Origin: Nitrospirota bacterium
GTDB lineage: Bacteria; Nitrospirota; Thermodesulfovibrionia; Thermodesulfovibrionales; UBA6898
Reading direction: 5' to 3'
Length of the DNA stretch: 64,000 bases
NCBI GenBank assembly: GCA_024275975.1
Contig: JAJRYC010000090.1
Coordinates: forward strand, 54,030-118,029
Shown: one piece after another, positions 52,785-62,154 of the stretch
Layout of the letters: every line of letters begins with the position of its first letter
How positions within the stretch are numbered: position 1 is the first letter of the stretch
Program-made: the position numbers and the translations under genes
The notes under the pieces: model-generated
What the model was told of the DNA's origin: nothing
Database searches by the model: none
What the model saw: the letters and a program-made list of their open reading frames with translations, nothing else

Positions 52785-54389
52785 TTGGCCAGAAAGATAA
52801 AAAATAGACTCTCCATACGGGTTGACGCCTCTCCCCAAATGGGAACGGGACATCTCATGCGCTGTTTATCTCTCGCTTAGAGGTGGAAAGATAGTGGTAG
52901 GGATATAGTGTTTATAACCTGCTGCGAAAGTGAAAGGAGTATTGAAAAGATTAAAAAGGAAGGCTTTAGAGTATACGCCGTCCAAAAATCCTCTGATATT
53001 GAAGATACCAGCGATATACTCGAAAAAGAGAAACCTGATTGGGTCGTACTTGACGGCTATCACTTTGGTCCCGAATACCAGCGGGCAATTAAAGCTAGTG
53101 GATATAAACTCCTTGTCATAGATGACTATGCCCACCTTGAGCACTATTATGCAGATATAATTCTCAATCAGAACTATGGCTCGGAAAAGTTTTCCTATAA
53201 TGCAGGACAGCATACGAGATTTCTTCTTGGATCCCAATATGTATTACTTAGACGTGAGTTTTTGCATTACTCAAATTATGAAAGACAGATACCTGATGTG
53301 GCAAAAAAAGTCCTCATAACAATGGGGGGCGGAGATAGTGAAAACAACACACTCAAAGTAATTCGATCCGTAAACCTTATTGATACCCCTCTTGATGTAA
53401 GGGTAATAATAGGCGCAAGCAATCCCCACTATGCACTGATTAAGCAGAAGGCAGAGGGATGCAGACATAACATTGAGATACTTCTGGATGTAAAGGATAT
53501 GGCTTCACTTATGGCGTGGGCAGATGTGGCGGTTTCTTCAGGCGGAACAACCACTTGGGAATTAGCCTTTATGGGACTCCCGTCAATGCTCTGTATAGTT
53601 GCTGATAATCAGGAATACGCTGTCAATGCCCTTGGTAAAGATAGGGTCTTTTATTCAATCGGATGGATAAAGGATCAAACGGATAAAGAAATAGCTGATG
53701 CCTTATCCAGCCTGGTACGTAATAAATCATTAAGATACAAGATGCATGAAAAGATGATAGAGGTAGTTGACGGAAATGGAGTTGAAAGGGTTATTGATAT
53801 TATGAAAAAGAGAGCAAATAATCTCGGTAATTTATCCAACACGTTAAGAAGGAATATAGATTTCGGAAAGATAAAATTTGTAAATTTCATCAATCTTTCA
53901 GATGATGAAAAAGAGCTGATTTGTAATTGGAGAAATTCTGATGAAATAAGGAAATGGATGTTTACAGGCCATATAATTTCAAAGGAAGATCATTTGAATT
54001 TTATAGAGAATCTTAGAAAAGACGACGCAAACTTTTACTGGCTGGTCAAGGTAGATAATACATCTGTTGGAGTTACTTATTTTCAGAAAGTCGATGTTAA
54101 CAATAAAAGTAGCTATTTTGGTATTTATTCGGTGAAGAAGGGTTGTGGTAAGTTAATGCTTCATCATCTAATGCGCCTATGGTTTGATATACTACAGATG
54201 CTTACATTAAAATGTGAGCTTATAGAGGGCAATGAACGTGCTTTCAGGTTATATAAAGATGTTGGTTTTAATGAAGATGCCTCTCGTTTTATTCAGAAAG
54301 AGGGCAGTATGGTTAAAGTTATCTCGATGACAGCAGTAAGAAGTTATTTGGAAAAGAAAAATTCAATGACCGGGATGAACCATGCTTAA
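52785..54389 (+). CDS. pseG: PseG-PseH fusion, interrupted by an in-frame TAG
   Basis: PseG removes UDP from the sugar nucleotide and PseH acetylates it; here both lie in one polypeptide. From TTG 52785 the frame reads LSIRVDASPQMGTGHLMRCL, the family N-terminus with its nucleotide loop, then LSLA and TAG (52878-52880, codon 32), then RWKDSGRDIVFITCCESER in the same frame. Gln is the common residue at that spot (LAQRWK). The PseG part continues with VVLDGYHFGPEYQRAIK, ITMGGGDSENNT and VSSGGTTTWELAFMGLP. From about residue 350 a GNAT domain follows (ICNWRNSDEIRKWMFTG, CELIEGNERAFRLYKDVGF), the PseH part. If the TAG is real, a GTG at 52908 would give PseG without its N-terminal loop. Confidence 0.87.
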
Positions 54390-55083
54390 TAATATCAACA
54401 TAAGTTACATTGTAGCTGGCTGTAAGAACTGGAACAGAAGAGTTTTTGATGAGGTTATTTCAAAATATAATGGAAACTGGATTTATGTTGACACAGAGGA
54501 AGACCTGACGAAAAATGCAAAAAAGAATAATACTAGGTATATCTTTTTCCTTCATTGGTCATGGATTGTTCCAAAGGAGATTTTGAACAATTACGAATGT
54601 GTCTGCTTTCACATGACTGATGTTCCATATGGTAGAGGAGGCAGTCCTCTACAGAACCTAATCATACGAGGACATAAGGAAACAAAACTTACCGCTTTAC
54701 GAATGGTCAAAGAACTCGACGCAGGCCCAGTGTATTTAAAAGAAGACCTATCCCTTTATGGCTTTTCGGCAAAAGATATATATATAAGGGCAAGCTATCT
54801 ATCAGCAAAAATGATTGAAAAGATCATAGAAAATGAGATAACACCAGAGCCCCAAAAGGGGGAAGAAGTGTTGTTTAAAAGGAGAAAACCTGAGGAAAGT
54901 GAAATACCCGAACTTCTGGACCTAGAAGCACTTTTTGACTTTATAAGAATGCTCGATGCCGAAGATTATCCAAAGGCATTCTTATTATATAAATGTTTCA
55001 AGTTTGAATTTTCGAGAGCTTCGATTTATGATGAAAATCTGCTTGCGGATGTTAAGATTACAAGAATCAAGGGGAGAAAATGA
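54382..55083 (+). CDS. Formyltransferase family protein
   Basis: A 233-residue protein of the methionyl-tRNA/sugar formyltransferase fold. The catalytic pattern appears as CVCFHMTDVPYGRGGSPLQNLI (the usual Asn-His...Asp arrangement is altered to FHMTD), followed by LTALRMVKELDAGPVYLKEDL. In nonulosonate clusters such enzymes put a formyl group on an amino sugar. Overlaps the PseG-PseH stop by 8 bases and the deacetylase start by 4. The next gene, a deacetylase, may act as a partner: remove acetyl, add formyl. Confidence 0.83.
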   Translation: MLNNINISYIVAGCKNWNRRVFDEVISKYNGNWIYVDTEEDLTKNAKKNNTRYIFFLHWSWIVPKEILNNYECVCFHMTDVPYGRGGSPLQNLIIRGHKETKLTALRMVKELDAGPVYLKEDLSLYGFSAKDIYIRASYLSAKMIEKIIENEITPEPQKGEEVLFKRRKPEESEIPELLDLEALFDFIRMLDAEDYPKAFLLYKCFKFEFSRASIYDENLLADVKITRIKGRK

Positions 55084-55757
55084 AAGTCATTGTTATAGCT
55101 TCTCATCCGGATGACGAAGTCTTGGGATGTGGGGCAACAATTTCAAGATTAGCAAAGGAAGGTAATGATATTTATATAGCTATACTTGGGGAAGGGATAA
55201 CATCACGTTATCCCAAAAGAGAGGATGCCAATAAAAAACTCATTAAAGATTTGAAGAAAAAAGCAGAAAACGTTGTAGAGCTTCTCGGGGCCAAAGAGTT
55301 ATTCCATTCTGATTTTCCTGATAACCGCTTCGATACTGTCCCGCTTCTTGATGTAATAAAAAAGATTGAAGAGTGGATAGATAAGATAAAGCCGGAAATA
55401 CTGTTTACCCACCATGCAAATGATTTGAATATTGACCATGCAATAACACACAGGGCAGTGCTTACTGCAACAAGACCGATTAAAGGATGTTCTGTAAAGG
55501 AAGTGTATACCTTTGAAATACTTTCTTCTACGGAATGGGCATTCGGAGAGTTCGGCTCTTTTAATCCTAATGTTTTCTTTGAAATTAAAGACACAATTGA
55601 AGTAAAAATAAAGGCTATGGAAATATACGAATCCGAGGTTAGAGGGTTTCCACATCCACGTTACCTAGAAGCTATAAAAAACATAGGTAGAAGATGGGGA
55701 AACGTAGTAGGGCTTGAATATGCAGAGGCTTTTGAAACCGTGAGGCGTATAGTATAG
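55080..55757 (+). CDS. PIG-L (LmbE-like) deacetylase
   Basis: Zinc-dependent N-deacetylase for GlcNAc-type substrates. 225 residues with the N-terminal metal motif ASHPDDEVLGCGATISRL and the later metal His region FTHHANDLNIDHAITHRAV. It starts in the end of the formyltransferase gene (ATGA). A role in exchanging an N-acetyl for an N-formyl group on the nonulosonate precursor is an inference from the pairing. Confidence 0.88.
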   Translation: MKVIVIASHPDDEVLGCGATISRLAKEGNDIYIAILGEGITSRYPKREDANKKLIKDLKKKAENVVELLGAKELFHSDFPDNRFDTVPLLDVIKKIEEWIDKIKPEILFTHHANDLNIDHAITHRAVLTATRPIKGCSVKEVYTFEILSSTEWAFGEFGSFNPNVFFEIKDTIEVKIKAMEIYESEVRGFPHPRYLEAIKNIGRRWGNVVGLEYAEAFETVRRIV

Positions 55758-55762
55758 GCTTT

Positions 55763-56818
55763 ATGAAAAACAAATCCATAGAAATAGCAGGCATAAAAAT
55801 CGGACATAGTTATTCGACCTTTATCATAGCAGAGATGTCTGCTAACCATAATCAGGACTTTGATGAGGCTGTGAGAATAATTCATGCAGCCAAGGAATGT
55901 GGTGCGGATGCCATCAAATTACAGACATATACTCCTGACACCATGACCATAGACAGCGATAATGAATACTTCAGGATTAAGGGAACAATTTGGGAAGGCG
56001 AGATCCTTTTTAGCCTTTATGGAAAGGCATACACCCCCTGGGAATGGCAGCCAAAACTTAAAGAGATTGCAGATGAGATAGGAATTATACTCTTCTCCAC
56101 TCCTTTTGATAAAACATCAGTAGACTTTCTTGAGGAGCTGGACGTTCCGGCTTTTAAAATAGCCTCATTTGAGCTGATAGATATTCCGCTTATTGAATAT
56201 ATTGCAAGCAAGGGAAAACCCATAATAATGTCTACGGGGATGGCCACTATTTGCGAGATTTCAGAGGCTGTGGAAGCAGCAAGAGGAGCAGGAGCAAAAG
56301 ACATGTTACTTCTTAAATGCACGAGCGCATATCCTGCTTCACCCGAAGTGATGAACCTGCGCACCATCCAACATTTGGCAGAAGCCTTTAACTTGCCCGT
56401 TGGTCTCTCGGACCACACTCTGAATATTGCTGTGCCGGTGGCAGCAGTGGCAATGGGAGCTTGCACTATCGAGAAACACTTAACCCTCTCAAGGAGTAAA
56501 GAAGGGCCGGATTCTACATTTTCATTAGAGCCTGCAGAATTTAAGTCCATGGTTCAGTCTGTCAGAACGGCCGAAAAGGCGCTTGGTGAAGTCAGATACG
56601 AAACGGGAAAGGAAGAAGCTAAGAGTCGCGTTTTTCGCCGCTCTCTATTTATTGTCAAAGATATAAAAGTGGGCGAGGTCTTCACAGAAAAAAATGTTCG
56701 TTCTATCCGGCCTGGACATGGGTTGCCACCTAAATTTTTTAAAGAGGTTATCGGCCGCCGTGCATCACAGGATATTGAAAAAGGCGTACCCCTTAGTTGG
56801 AGCCTAATTTCAGGCTAA
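55763..56818 (+). CDS. pseI: Pseudaminic acid synthase PseI
   Basis: NeuB-family synthase of 351 residues that makes pseudaminic acid from 2,4-diacetamido-2,4,6-trideoxy-altrose and PEP. Typical parts: FIIAEMSANHNQDFDEAVRII, CGADAIKLQTYTPDTMT, FSTPFDKTSVDFLEELDVPA, KIASFELIDIPLI, LLKCTSAYPASPEVMNL, GLSDHTLNIAVPVAAVAMGA and a C-terminal SAF domain (SIRPGHGLPPKFFKEVIG). The AEMSANHNQ and GLSDHT motifs fit PseI. Second of two synthases here. Confidence 0.94.
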   Translation: MKNKSIEIAGIKIGHSYSTFIIAEMSANHNQDFDEAVRIIHAAKECGADAIKLQTYTPDTMTIDSDNEYFRIKGTIWEGEILFSLYGKAYTPWEWQPKLKEIADEIGIILFSTPFDKTSVDFLEELDVPAFKIASFELIDIPLIEYIASKGKPIIMSTGMATICEISEAVEAARGAGAKDMLLLKCTSAYPASPEVMNLRTIQHLAEAFNLPVGLSDHTLNIAVPVAAVAMGACTIEKHLTLSRSKEGPDSTFSLEPAEFKSMVQSVRTAEKALGEVRYETGKEEAKSRVFRRSLFIVKDIKVGEVFTEKNVRSIRPGHGLPPKFFKEVIGRRASQDIEKGVPLSWSLISG

Positions 56819-56824
56819 ATCAAG

Positions 56825-58414
56825 ATGGGAAGAACATATCCTATAGACATTTTTGGTGTAAAAAATGTTGGTATTGAAGAATGGATGGAGAATTATTATA
56901 TCCCTGTTACATGGAAAGAATATCAGGCTATTTACGAGAATATTTTTCATGCTTATACCTCAACTCTAAAAAAACATGACAATGAAATTGTTTATTGGTT
57001 GGCCATTTCAAACATAAAATTAACACTTTTTATTTCAAAACATGTTTTTGATTTATTAAGATTATCACGATTGAAAGAAGAAGGATATGAATATGTAATT
57101 GGTCAGAAGAAAGAGAAAATTTCTGATGTTTTTTCGACTCTTTCAGATTTGGTGGATTTTAAACTAATTGATAGCAGAACCTTTCATATAAGTGTTCAAG
57201 AAAGAATTAAAAATGCTTTAAGAACGATAAAACACAATCTTCCTGGTGTGATAAACAGAGACTTTCTTAAAAACATTTCAAATCCGTATTTCCTTCTTGG
57301 CAGTAAATATCAGAAAGAAATTGCCTCTTTTTGTGAAGAAAACAACATTTTCCCGATCCAAATATTTCCAATGTTATTTGCAAAAAATAGTTCAAAGGAT
57401 CTTCGTTTAAATTCACAAAACGCTGAAATGCATGAATTTGTTAATAATTTTGTGTCTTTGGTTGAAAAGCAGTACCCTATTATTAGAAACTCAACTGTTG
57501 AAATATTGAAAAAAAGCATTAATGAGTGTTTTGAATATAGTTCATTGTTTTTTCATAGTAATGTTGGGTTTTTTAAAAAAAACAAACCTGGAACGCTTCT
57601 CGTTACAGGTATTGGGAATTCAATTCACAGGCTTTTCTGTGCTGCATGGAGATATTCGGGCGGTGAGGTTGTGGGGTTTGTTCATGGCAATCCTTATTGT
57701 ACTGCTTACAAGCCAGGTGGTGTTACCGATGGGTTTTTATCAATCTTGAATCAGTATGTAACAACTTCAGATGGGTTTGAGGAGATGCTAAACCGGGCTA
57801 TAGAAGACTTTCCTCTTGGACTCAAAACAAATACCGAAATAACACACAACAAACAAAACATCTATTATCCACTGTTCATAGAGTTACAAAAAAGTGCTAC
57901 TGTCCGGGAAATAAAAAAAGTAATGCTCATTGGTTTCCCAATGAATAATCAAATGTATGCATGGCTTCCAGAAAGACATGCTTTTTCATCTCTTCATCTT
58001 GAGTTGCGTCTTGTAAAGCTTTTGAAAACTGCAGGTTATTATGTTATTTATAAGGCACATCCGGATAGAATCAATGAAGTTGAAGGTGTCTTTGAAGGAT
58101 ATGCAGACGAAGTTTTAGAGATGGAAAGATTAGAGGATGTTTACGACATGGCAGATTGTCTTTTGTTTAGCCATGCGCATACTACTACTTTTGGATTTGC
58201 ATTGCTTACTAAGAAGCCAATCGTTTTAATAAAAATTAAAGGAGAAATCTGGTTTTTAAGAGCTTTTGAGCTTTTAAAGAAGAGATGCAGTATTATTGAT
58301 GCTGAACCCGATAATTCAGGGCGAATCCGCTATAATGATCAGGATGTAATTGGTGCGATTAGAACTTCCCTCAACAACATTGATTATGAAATTTTACACG
58401 AGTTTGCCTTTTAA
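56825..58414 (+). CDS. Putative glycosyltransferase of unknown family
   Basis: A 529-residue protein that I do not recognise as a defined family. The C-terminal half looks like a GT-B donor domain: VMLIGFPMNNQMYAWLPERH, then LLKTAGYYVIYKAHPDR, LEMERLEDVYDMADCLLF, SHAHTTTFGFALLTKKPIVLI. This resembles CDP-glycerol glycerophosphotransferase and capsule-type transferases (KxHP motif, then an S/T-rich nucleotide loop). The N-terminal half is helical and soluble. Placed directly after pseI, it is a candidate for the enzyme that uses the CMP-activated nonulosonate (inference). Confidence 0.55.
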   Translation: MGRTYPIDIFGVKNVGIEEWMENYYIPVTWKEYQAIYENIFHAYTSTLKKHDNEIVYWLAISNIKLTLFISKHVFDLLRLSRLKEEGYEYVIGQKKEKISDVFSTLSDLVDFKLIDSRTFHISVQERIKNALRTIKHNLPGVINRDFLKNISNPYFLLGSKYQKEIASFCEENNIFPIQIFPMLFAKNSSKDLRLNSQNAEMHEFVNNFVSLVEKQYPIIRNSTVEILKKSINECFEYSSLFFHSNVGFFKKNKPGTLLVTGIGNSIHRLFCAAWRYSGGEVVGFVHGNPYCTAYKPGGVTDGFLSILNQYVTTSDGFEEMLNRAIEDFPLGLKTNTEITHNKQNIYYPLFIELQKSATVREIKKVMLIGFPMNNQMYAWLPERHAFSSLHLELRLVKLLKTAGYYVIYKAHPDRINEVEGVFEGYADEVLEMERLEDVYDMADCLLFSHAHTTTFGFALLTKKPIVLIKIKGEIWFLRAFELLKKRCSIIDAEPDNSGRIRYNDQDVIGAIRTSLNNIDYEILHEFAF

Positions 58415-58470
58415 TTTATATATCCTTATGAATCTGCATTAATCTGTGTCCACAATAGGTTATTTTTAAA

Positions 58471-60240
58471 ATGAAACAAATCATCAATCTCTTGAATTTT
58501 TATTATAGACTTGTAGGAAACCGGTTATTCCTGCTCTTTTTTCTTATGATTGCTGCTGTTGGTTTTGAAGGTATTGGTATCAGCCTTTTTTTACCAATAT
58601 TGCAGGGAGGGGATAGCAATAGTAAAATTACCCGGGTTACCAGGCAAATATTTGGTTTCTTTGGACTTGAGTATACACTTTTGTACCTTCTATTGTTTTT
58701 GGTAGGTTTCTTTTTCCTGCGGTCAATCTTGCTAGTTGCGCAGGCATCCTTTGTTGGAAAGATTATGGCTGACCTCTTAGTAAACTTAAGATGCAAAATT
58801 GCAGAAAAAATGTTTAAGCTCGATTATCAGGCATTTCTGAAAAAATCATCAGGTTATCTAAATAACGCTTTAATTGTTGAGTTCCAGAAAGTTGTTTTCT
58901 CATTCAAGATGTTTTCGAGTCTTCTGGTTACCATCCTTTTTGCAATAATGTACGTTAGTATTCCTCTATTTTTAAATCCTGTCCTTATTCTGGTATTAAC
59001 AGGCCTTGGGTTTCCGTTATTTCTGATAATAAAAAAAATTAATATGCTCACAAAGGACTATTCTGTTCGGACATCTGAGCATTCAGCTAAGCTGCAGAAA
59101 ATACTTATACAATCACTAAACTACTTCAAATATCTGAAGGCAACGGAAGGATATCCTAATGTATTAAAACAGATATTTTCCCAGAGCAAAAAACTGGGGA
59201 AATTACAATTCAAACAGCATACATTAGGCGCAATCACGGAGTATGGGTTCGAGCCATTTGTTGTATTAGTATTAGCCGGTGTTATCTTCTATTATGTTAA
59301 ATTACAGGGGCAGGACATTATAGAGAACATTTTTTTGTTGTTTTTACTCCAAAGAGCAATGAGACAAATGTTATCCGCCCAGCAAAACCTTAGAAAGTTA
59401 TTGAATGCTTGGGGCAGTATAGAAGTTTTAAAAACTCTTGAGTCAGAATTGGAAAAATCAAAGGAGAAGATGCCGGAAAATATTGCAGTTCATGACTTGC
59501 CTTTTGATCAACCAATTCGGTTCGAAGATGTTAGTTTTAGTTTTGATAACGAGATACAGATATTGAGAGACATAAATATGGAAATACCCCCTAATTCAAC
59601 AGTGGCATTTGTGGGAGAATCAGGTGCAGGCAAAACCACACTCGTAAATATGCTGATTGGTCTGCTTCGGCCAACAGAGGGCATAATATATATTGGCGGA
59701 ATACCTTATCAGGATACTGACCCCCATCAAATAAGAAAAGAAGTAGGCTATATTACTCAGGAAAATGTAATATTCAATGACACAATTTACAATAATATCA
59801 CGCTTTGGGATTCAAATGGTTCGGACAAAGATATGAAAATGGTAAAGCATGTAACCGAAAAAGCACATATTGCTGAATTTATCCAGAGCCTTGATAATAG
59901 CTTTGATTCTGTTCTGGGTGAGGGTGGAATAAACATATCCGGAGGACAAAGGCAGCGGATTTGCATTGCAAGAGAGCTCTATAAAGACGCAAAAATTTTA
60001 ATATTTGATGAAGCCACAAGTTCGCTGGATACAAAAACAGAAAAGGAAATCCAGAAAAATATAGATGAATTTAAAGGCCTGAAGACGATTGTTATTGTTG
60101 CCCACCGCCTTTCTACAGTGAGGAATAGTGATAGGATTTTTGTTTTAAAGAATGGCACTGTAGTAGAAGAAGGCTCGTATGAAGATCTTTACAGTTTAAA
60201 TGGAGAATTCAAGAGAATGGTTGTACAGCAGAATTATTGA
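58471..60240 (+). CDS. ABC exporter, MsbA-like, membrane and ATPase fused
   Basis: A 589-residue half-transporter. The N-terminal part has about six TM helices (1-310). The ATPase part begins near 345 with IRFEDVSFSFDNEIQIL, Walker A GESGAGKTTL, Q-loop GYITQENVIFNDT, signature NISGGQRQR, Walker B ILIFDEATSSLD and switch HRLST. It resembles lipid-linked oligosaccharide or glycolipid flippases. Located in the glycan island, export of a lipid-linked glycan is plausible. Confidence 0.92.
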   Translation: MKQIINLLNFYYRLVGNRLFLLFFLMIAAVGFEGIGISLFLPILQGGDSNSKITRVTRQIFGFFGLEYTLLYLLLFLVGFFFLRSILLVAQASFVGKIMADLLVNLRCKIAEKMFKLDYQAFLKKSSGYLNNALIVEFQKVVFSFKMFSSLLVTILFAIMYVSIPLFLNPVLILVLTGLGFPLFLIIKKINMLTKDYSVRTSEHSAKLQKILIQSLNYFKYLKATEGYPNVLKQIFSQSKKLGKLQFKQHTLGAITEYGFEPFVVLVLAGVIFYYVKLQGQDIIENIFLLFLLQRAMRQMLSAQQNLRKLLNAWGSIEVLKTLESELEKSKEKMPENIAVHDLPFDQPIRFEDVSFSFDNEIQILRDINMEIPPNSTVAFVGESGAGKTTLVNMLIGLLRPTEGIIYIGGIPYQDTDPHQIRKEVGYITQENVIFNDTIYNNITLWDSNGSDKDMKMVKHVTEKAHIAEFIQSLDNSFDSVLGEGGINISGGQRQRICIARELYKDAKILIFDEATSSLDTKTEKEIQKNIDEFKGLKTIVIVAHRLSTVRNSDRIFVLKNGTVVEEGSYEDLYSLNGEFKRMVVQQNY

Positions 60241-60252
60241 GAAACGCGACCA

Positions 60253-61368
60253 ATGAAGAACGTACATTTTCTAACAAATAAAAACAAGATTGAAGATTAT
60301 TCTATTAGTCCAGTTCGTTATAACAAAAAAGCATTATATGAGAGAGGTTATAAAGTAAAAATCTTTTATGAACCTAATGAGAAATGTTTATCTTGTGATA
60401 TATTATGTCTTGTTTCTAAACCTGTTTTGCAAATGTTAAATGAAAAAAATGCTGTTATTAAACAACCAAGCCCGGTTTTAAGTTTAATAGAAAAAGCCAG
60501 AGGTTATACTAACAAAATTATCTGGATGGATATATCTGATAGCACTGGAGTTACCCACTTTGAATTGTTACCTTATGTTGATCTATATTTAAAGAAACAG
60601 CTATTCAAGGACAAAGCTCTATATCAAAAAGAGTTTTATGGTGGTCGAATATTTACTGAATTCTACCACAGAGAATTTGGAATAGTAGATTCAACTCCTT
60701 TCAAACAATTCTATCCATTAGATATGAATTTAGTAAATAAAGTCGGACTTTCATGGAATATTGGATTGGGAGATATGTATAATGCCTTTTCAAAAAAAGG
60801 CGCTATTCGATGTCGCTTTGCTGACTTCCTGCCGGTGAATTATAAAATTAACTTTATTGACCCTGCTAAAAAAAGAGATGTGGATATTTTTTTGAGAACA
60901 AGTTCGAATCTGAATCGTGAACTGATAAGTTTCCATCGCAAGGAACTTATTAAAAGGTTGGATGAGATGTTAAAGGACGATTCTACATTAAATGGTTCAT
61001 TACAGGGGAAATGGCTTTCGCTTAAAGACTTTAGAGAAAGGCTGAAGAATACTAAAATTGTACCCAGTCCTTTTGGTTGGGGCGAACTTGGTGTCAGAGA
61101 TTATGAAGCATTTATATTTGGAGCGATATTACTTAAACCTGATATGTCTCATATGGAAACATGGCCATCAATTTTTGTTGAAAGAGAAACCTATCAGCCT
61201 TTTAGCTGGAGTTTTGAAGACCTGGAATCGATAATTTCAGATCTATTACAGAATGAGAATTAACGGATACGTATAGCGATAAATGGACAGGATGCTTACA
61301 GGGATTCAATTTCACCATCAGGAATGGAGCGGTTCTGTGACTGGTTTATTCAACAAATCGATAAATAG
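60253..61368 (+). CDS. Putative glycosyltransferase, interrupted by an in-frame TAA
   Basis: The frame gives 336 residues up to TAA 61261-61263. It continues without shift for 34 more codons, RIRIAINGQDAYRDSISPSG to DWFIQQIDK, then TAG 61366-61368. The extension is coding-like and fits the typical end of exostosin-type (GT47-like) or similar sugar transferases, in which a FxRDxL/AINGQ-like end follows the VPSPFGWGELGVRDYEAFIFG segment. So the TAA seems to replace one codon (Gln if CAA). The N-terminal half is not recognisable. Role in glycan assembly is inferred from the neighbours. Confidence 0.6.
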
Positions 61369-61373
61369 AGGAT

Positions 61374-62084
61374 ATGAAAAAAGCTAAAACATTAGTTGAA
61401 GATCAATTTGATAACCTTTTTACCCAAAAACCAGCACTTAAATATGATTTTAATATAAAAAAGATGGGGAGAAAAGACAGAAAAATTGTTCAATGTTTGT
61501 TGGAGTATGGTATCAAGGGGAAAAAATGCCTCGATGTTGGCCCTGGGACAGGGCGGTGGCTGCAATTTTTGAAAAATAGTGGTGCCGGTTATCTTGGCGC
61601 TATAGATATATCACAGGAGTCTTTAAACCGGTGTTCTTTACTATGCAACAGAACACAAAAGGCCCATATAGAAAGTGATAAATTTGATTTTGAACCAGAC
61701 TTTTTTGATGTTGTCATTTCAATTGAGGTACTTGAGCACCTTAGAGATCCCGACAACTATTTGTCGGAAATAGTAAGGGTTTCAAAAACAGGAGGGATTG
61801 TTTTAATGTCAACACCCAATGTTATTTCTTTTATTTCTCGCATGAGAATGCTTTTTGGGCGTCTTCCTATAGCTATTGCTTCTGATAAAACCCATGTTGG
61901 ATTCTACAGAAAAAAGGATATTGTTAATCTTCTTGCCCCTTTCAATATGCGACCACAGTTTATTCCTACTTCAATCTCTTTGAATCCATTTTACCAAAAA
62001 AGTAAGCTTCATATTCCATCAGTAAATCTCATATCATCGCTAGATGATAGCTTGTTATTTATGATTCAAATTGAAAAGGAATGA
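61374..62084 (+). CDS. Class I SAM-dependent methyltransferase
   Basis: A 236-residue methyltransferase: CLDVGPGTGRWLQFLKNSG (SAM motif I), AIDISQESLNRC, FEPDFFDVVISIEVLEHLRDP (post-I, acidic loop) and SKTGGIVLMSTPN (motif III). It belongs to the broad Methyltransf_11/UbiE-like group that methylates small molecules or sugars; the substrate is unknown. GAGG precedes the ATG. Confidence 0.87.
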   Translation: MKKAKTLVEDQFDNLFTQKPALKYDFNIKKMGRKDRKIVQCLLEYGIKGKKCLDVGPGTGRWLQFLKNSGAGYLGAIDISQESLNRCSLLCNRTQKAHIESDKFDFEPDFFDVVISIEVLEHLRDPDNYLSEIVRVSKTGGIVLMSTPNVISFISRMRMLFGRLPIAIASDKTHVGFYRKKDIVNLLAPFNMRPQFIPTSISLNPFYQKSKLHIPSVNLISSLDDSLLFMIQIEKE

Positions 62085-62154
62085 TTGTTTCAGGGGAGCA
62101 TGAATTTTTATATTTATTTCGTCCTGAGATAGTAAATCTATAGAGTTATAAAAT

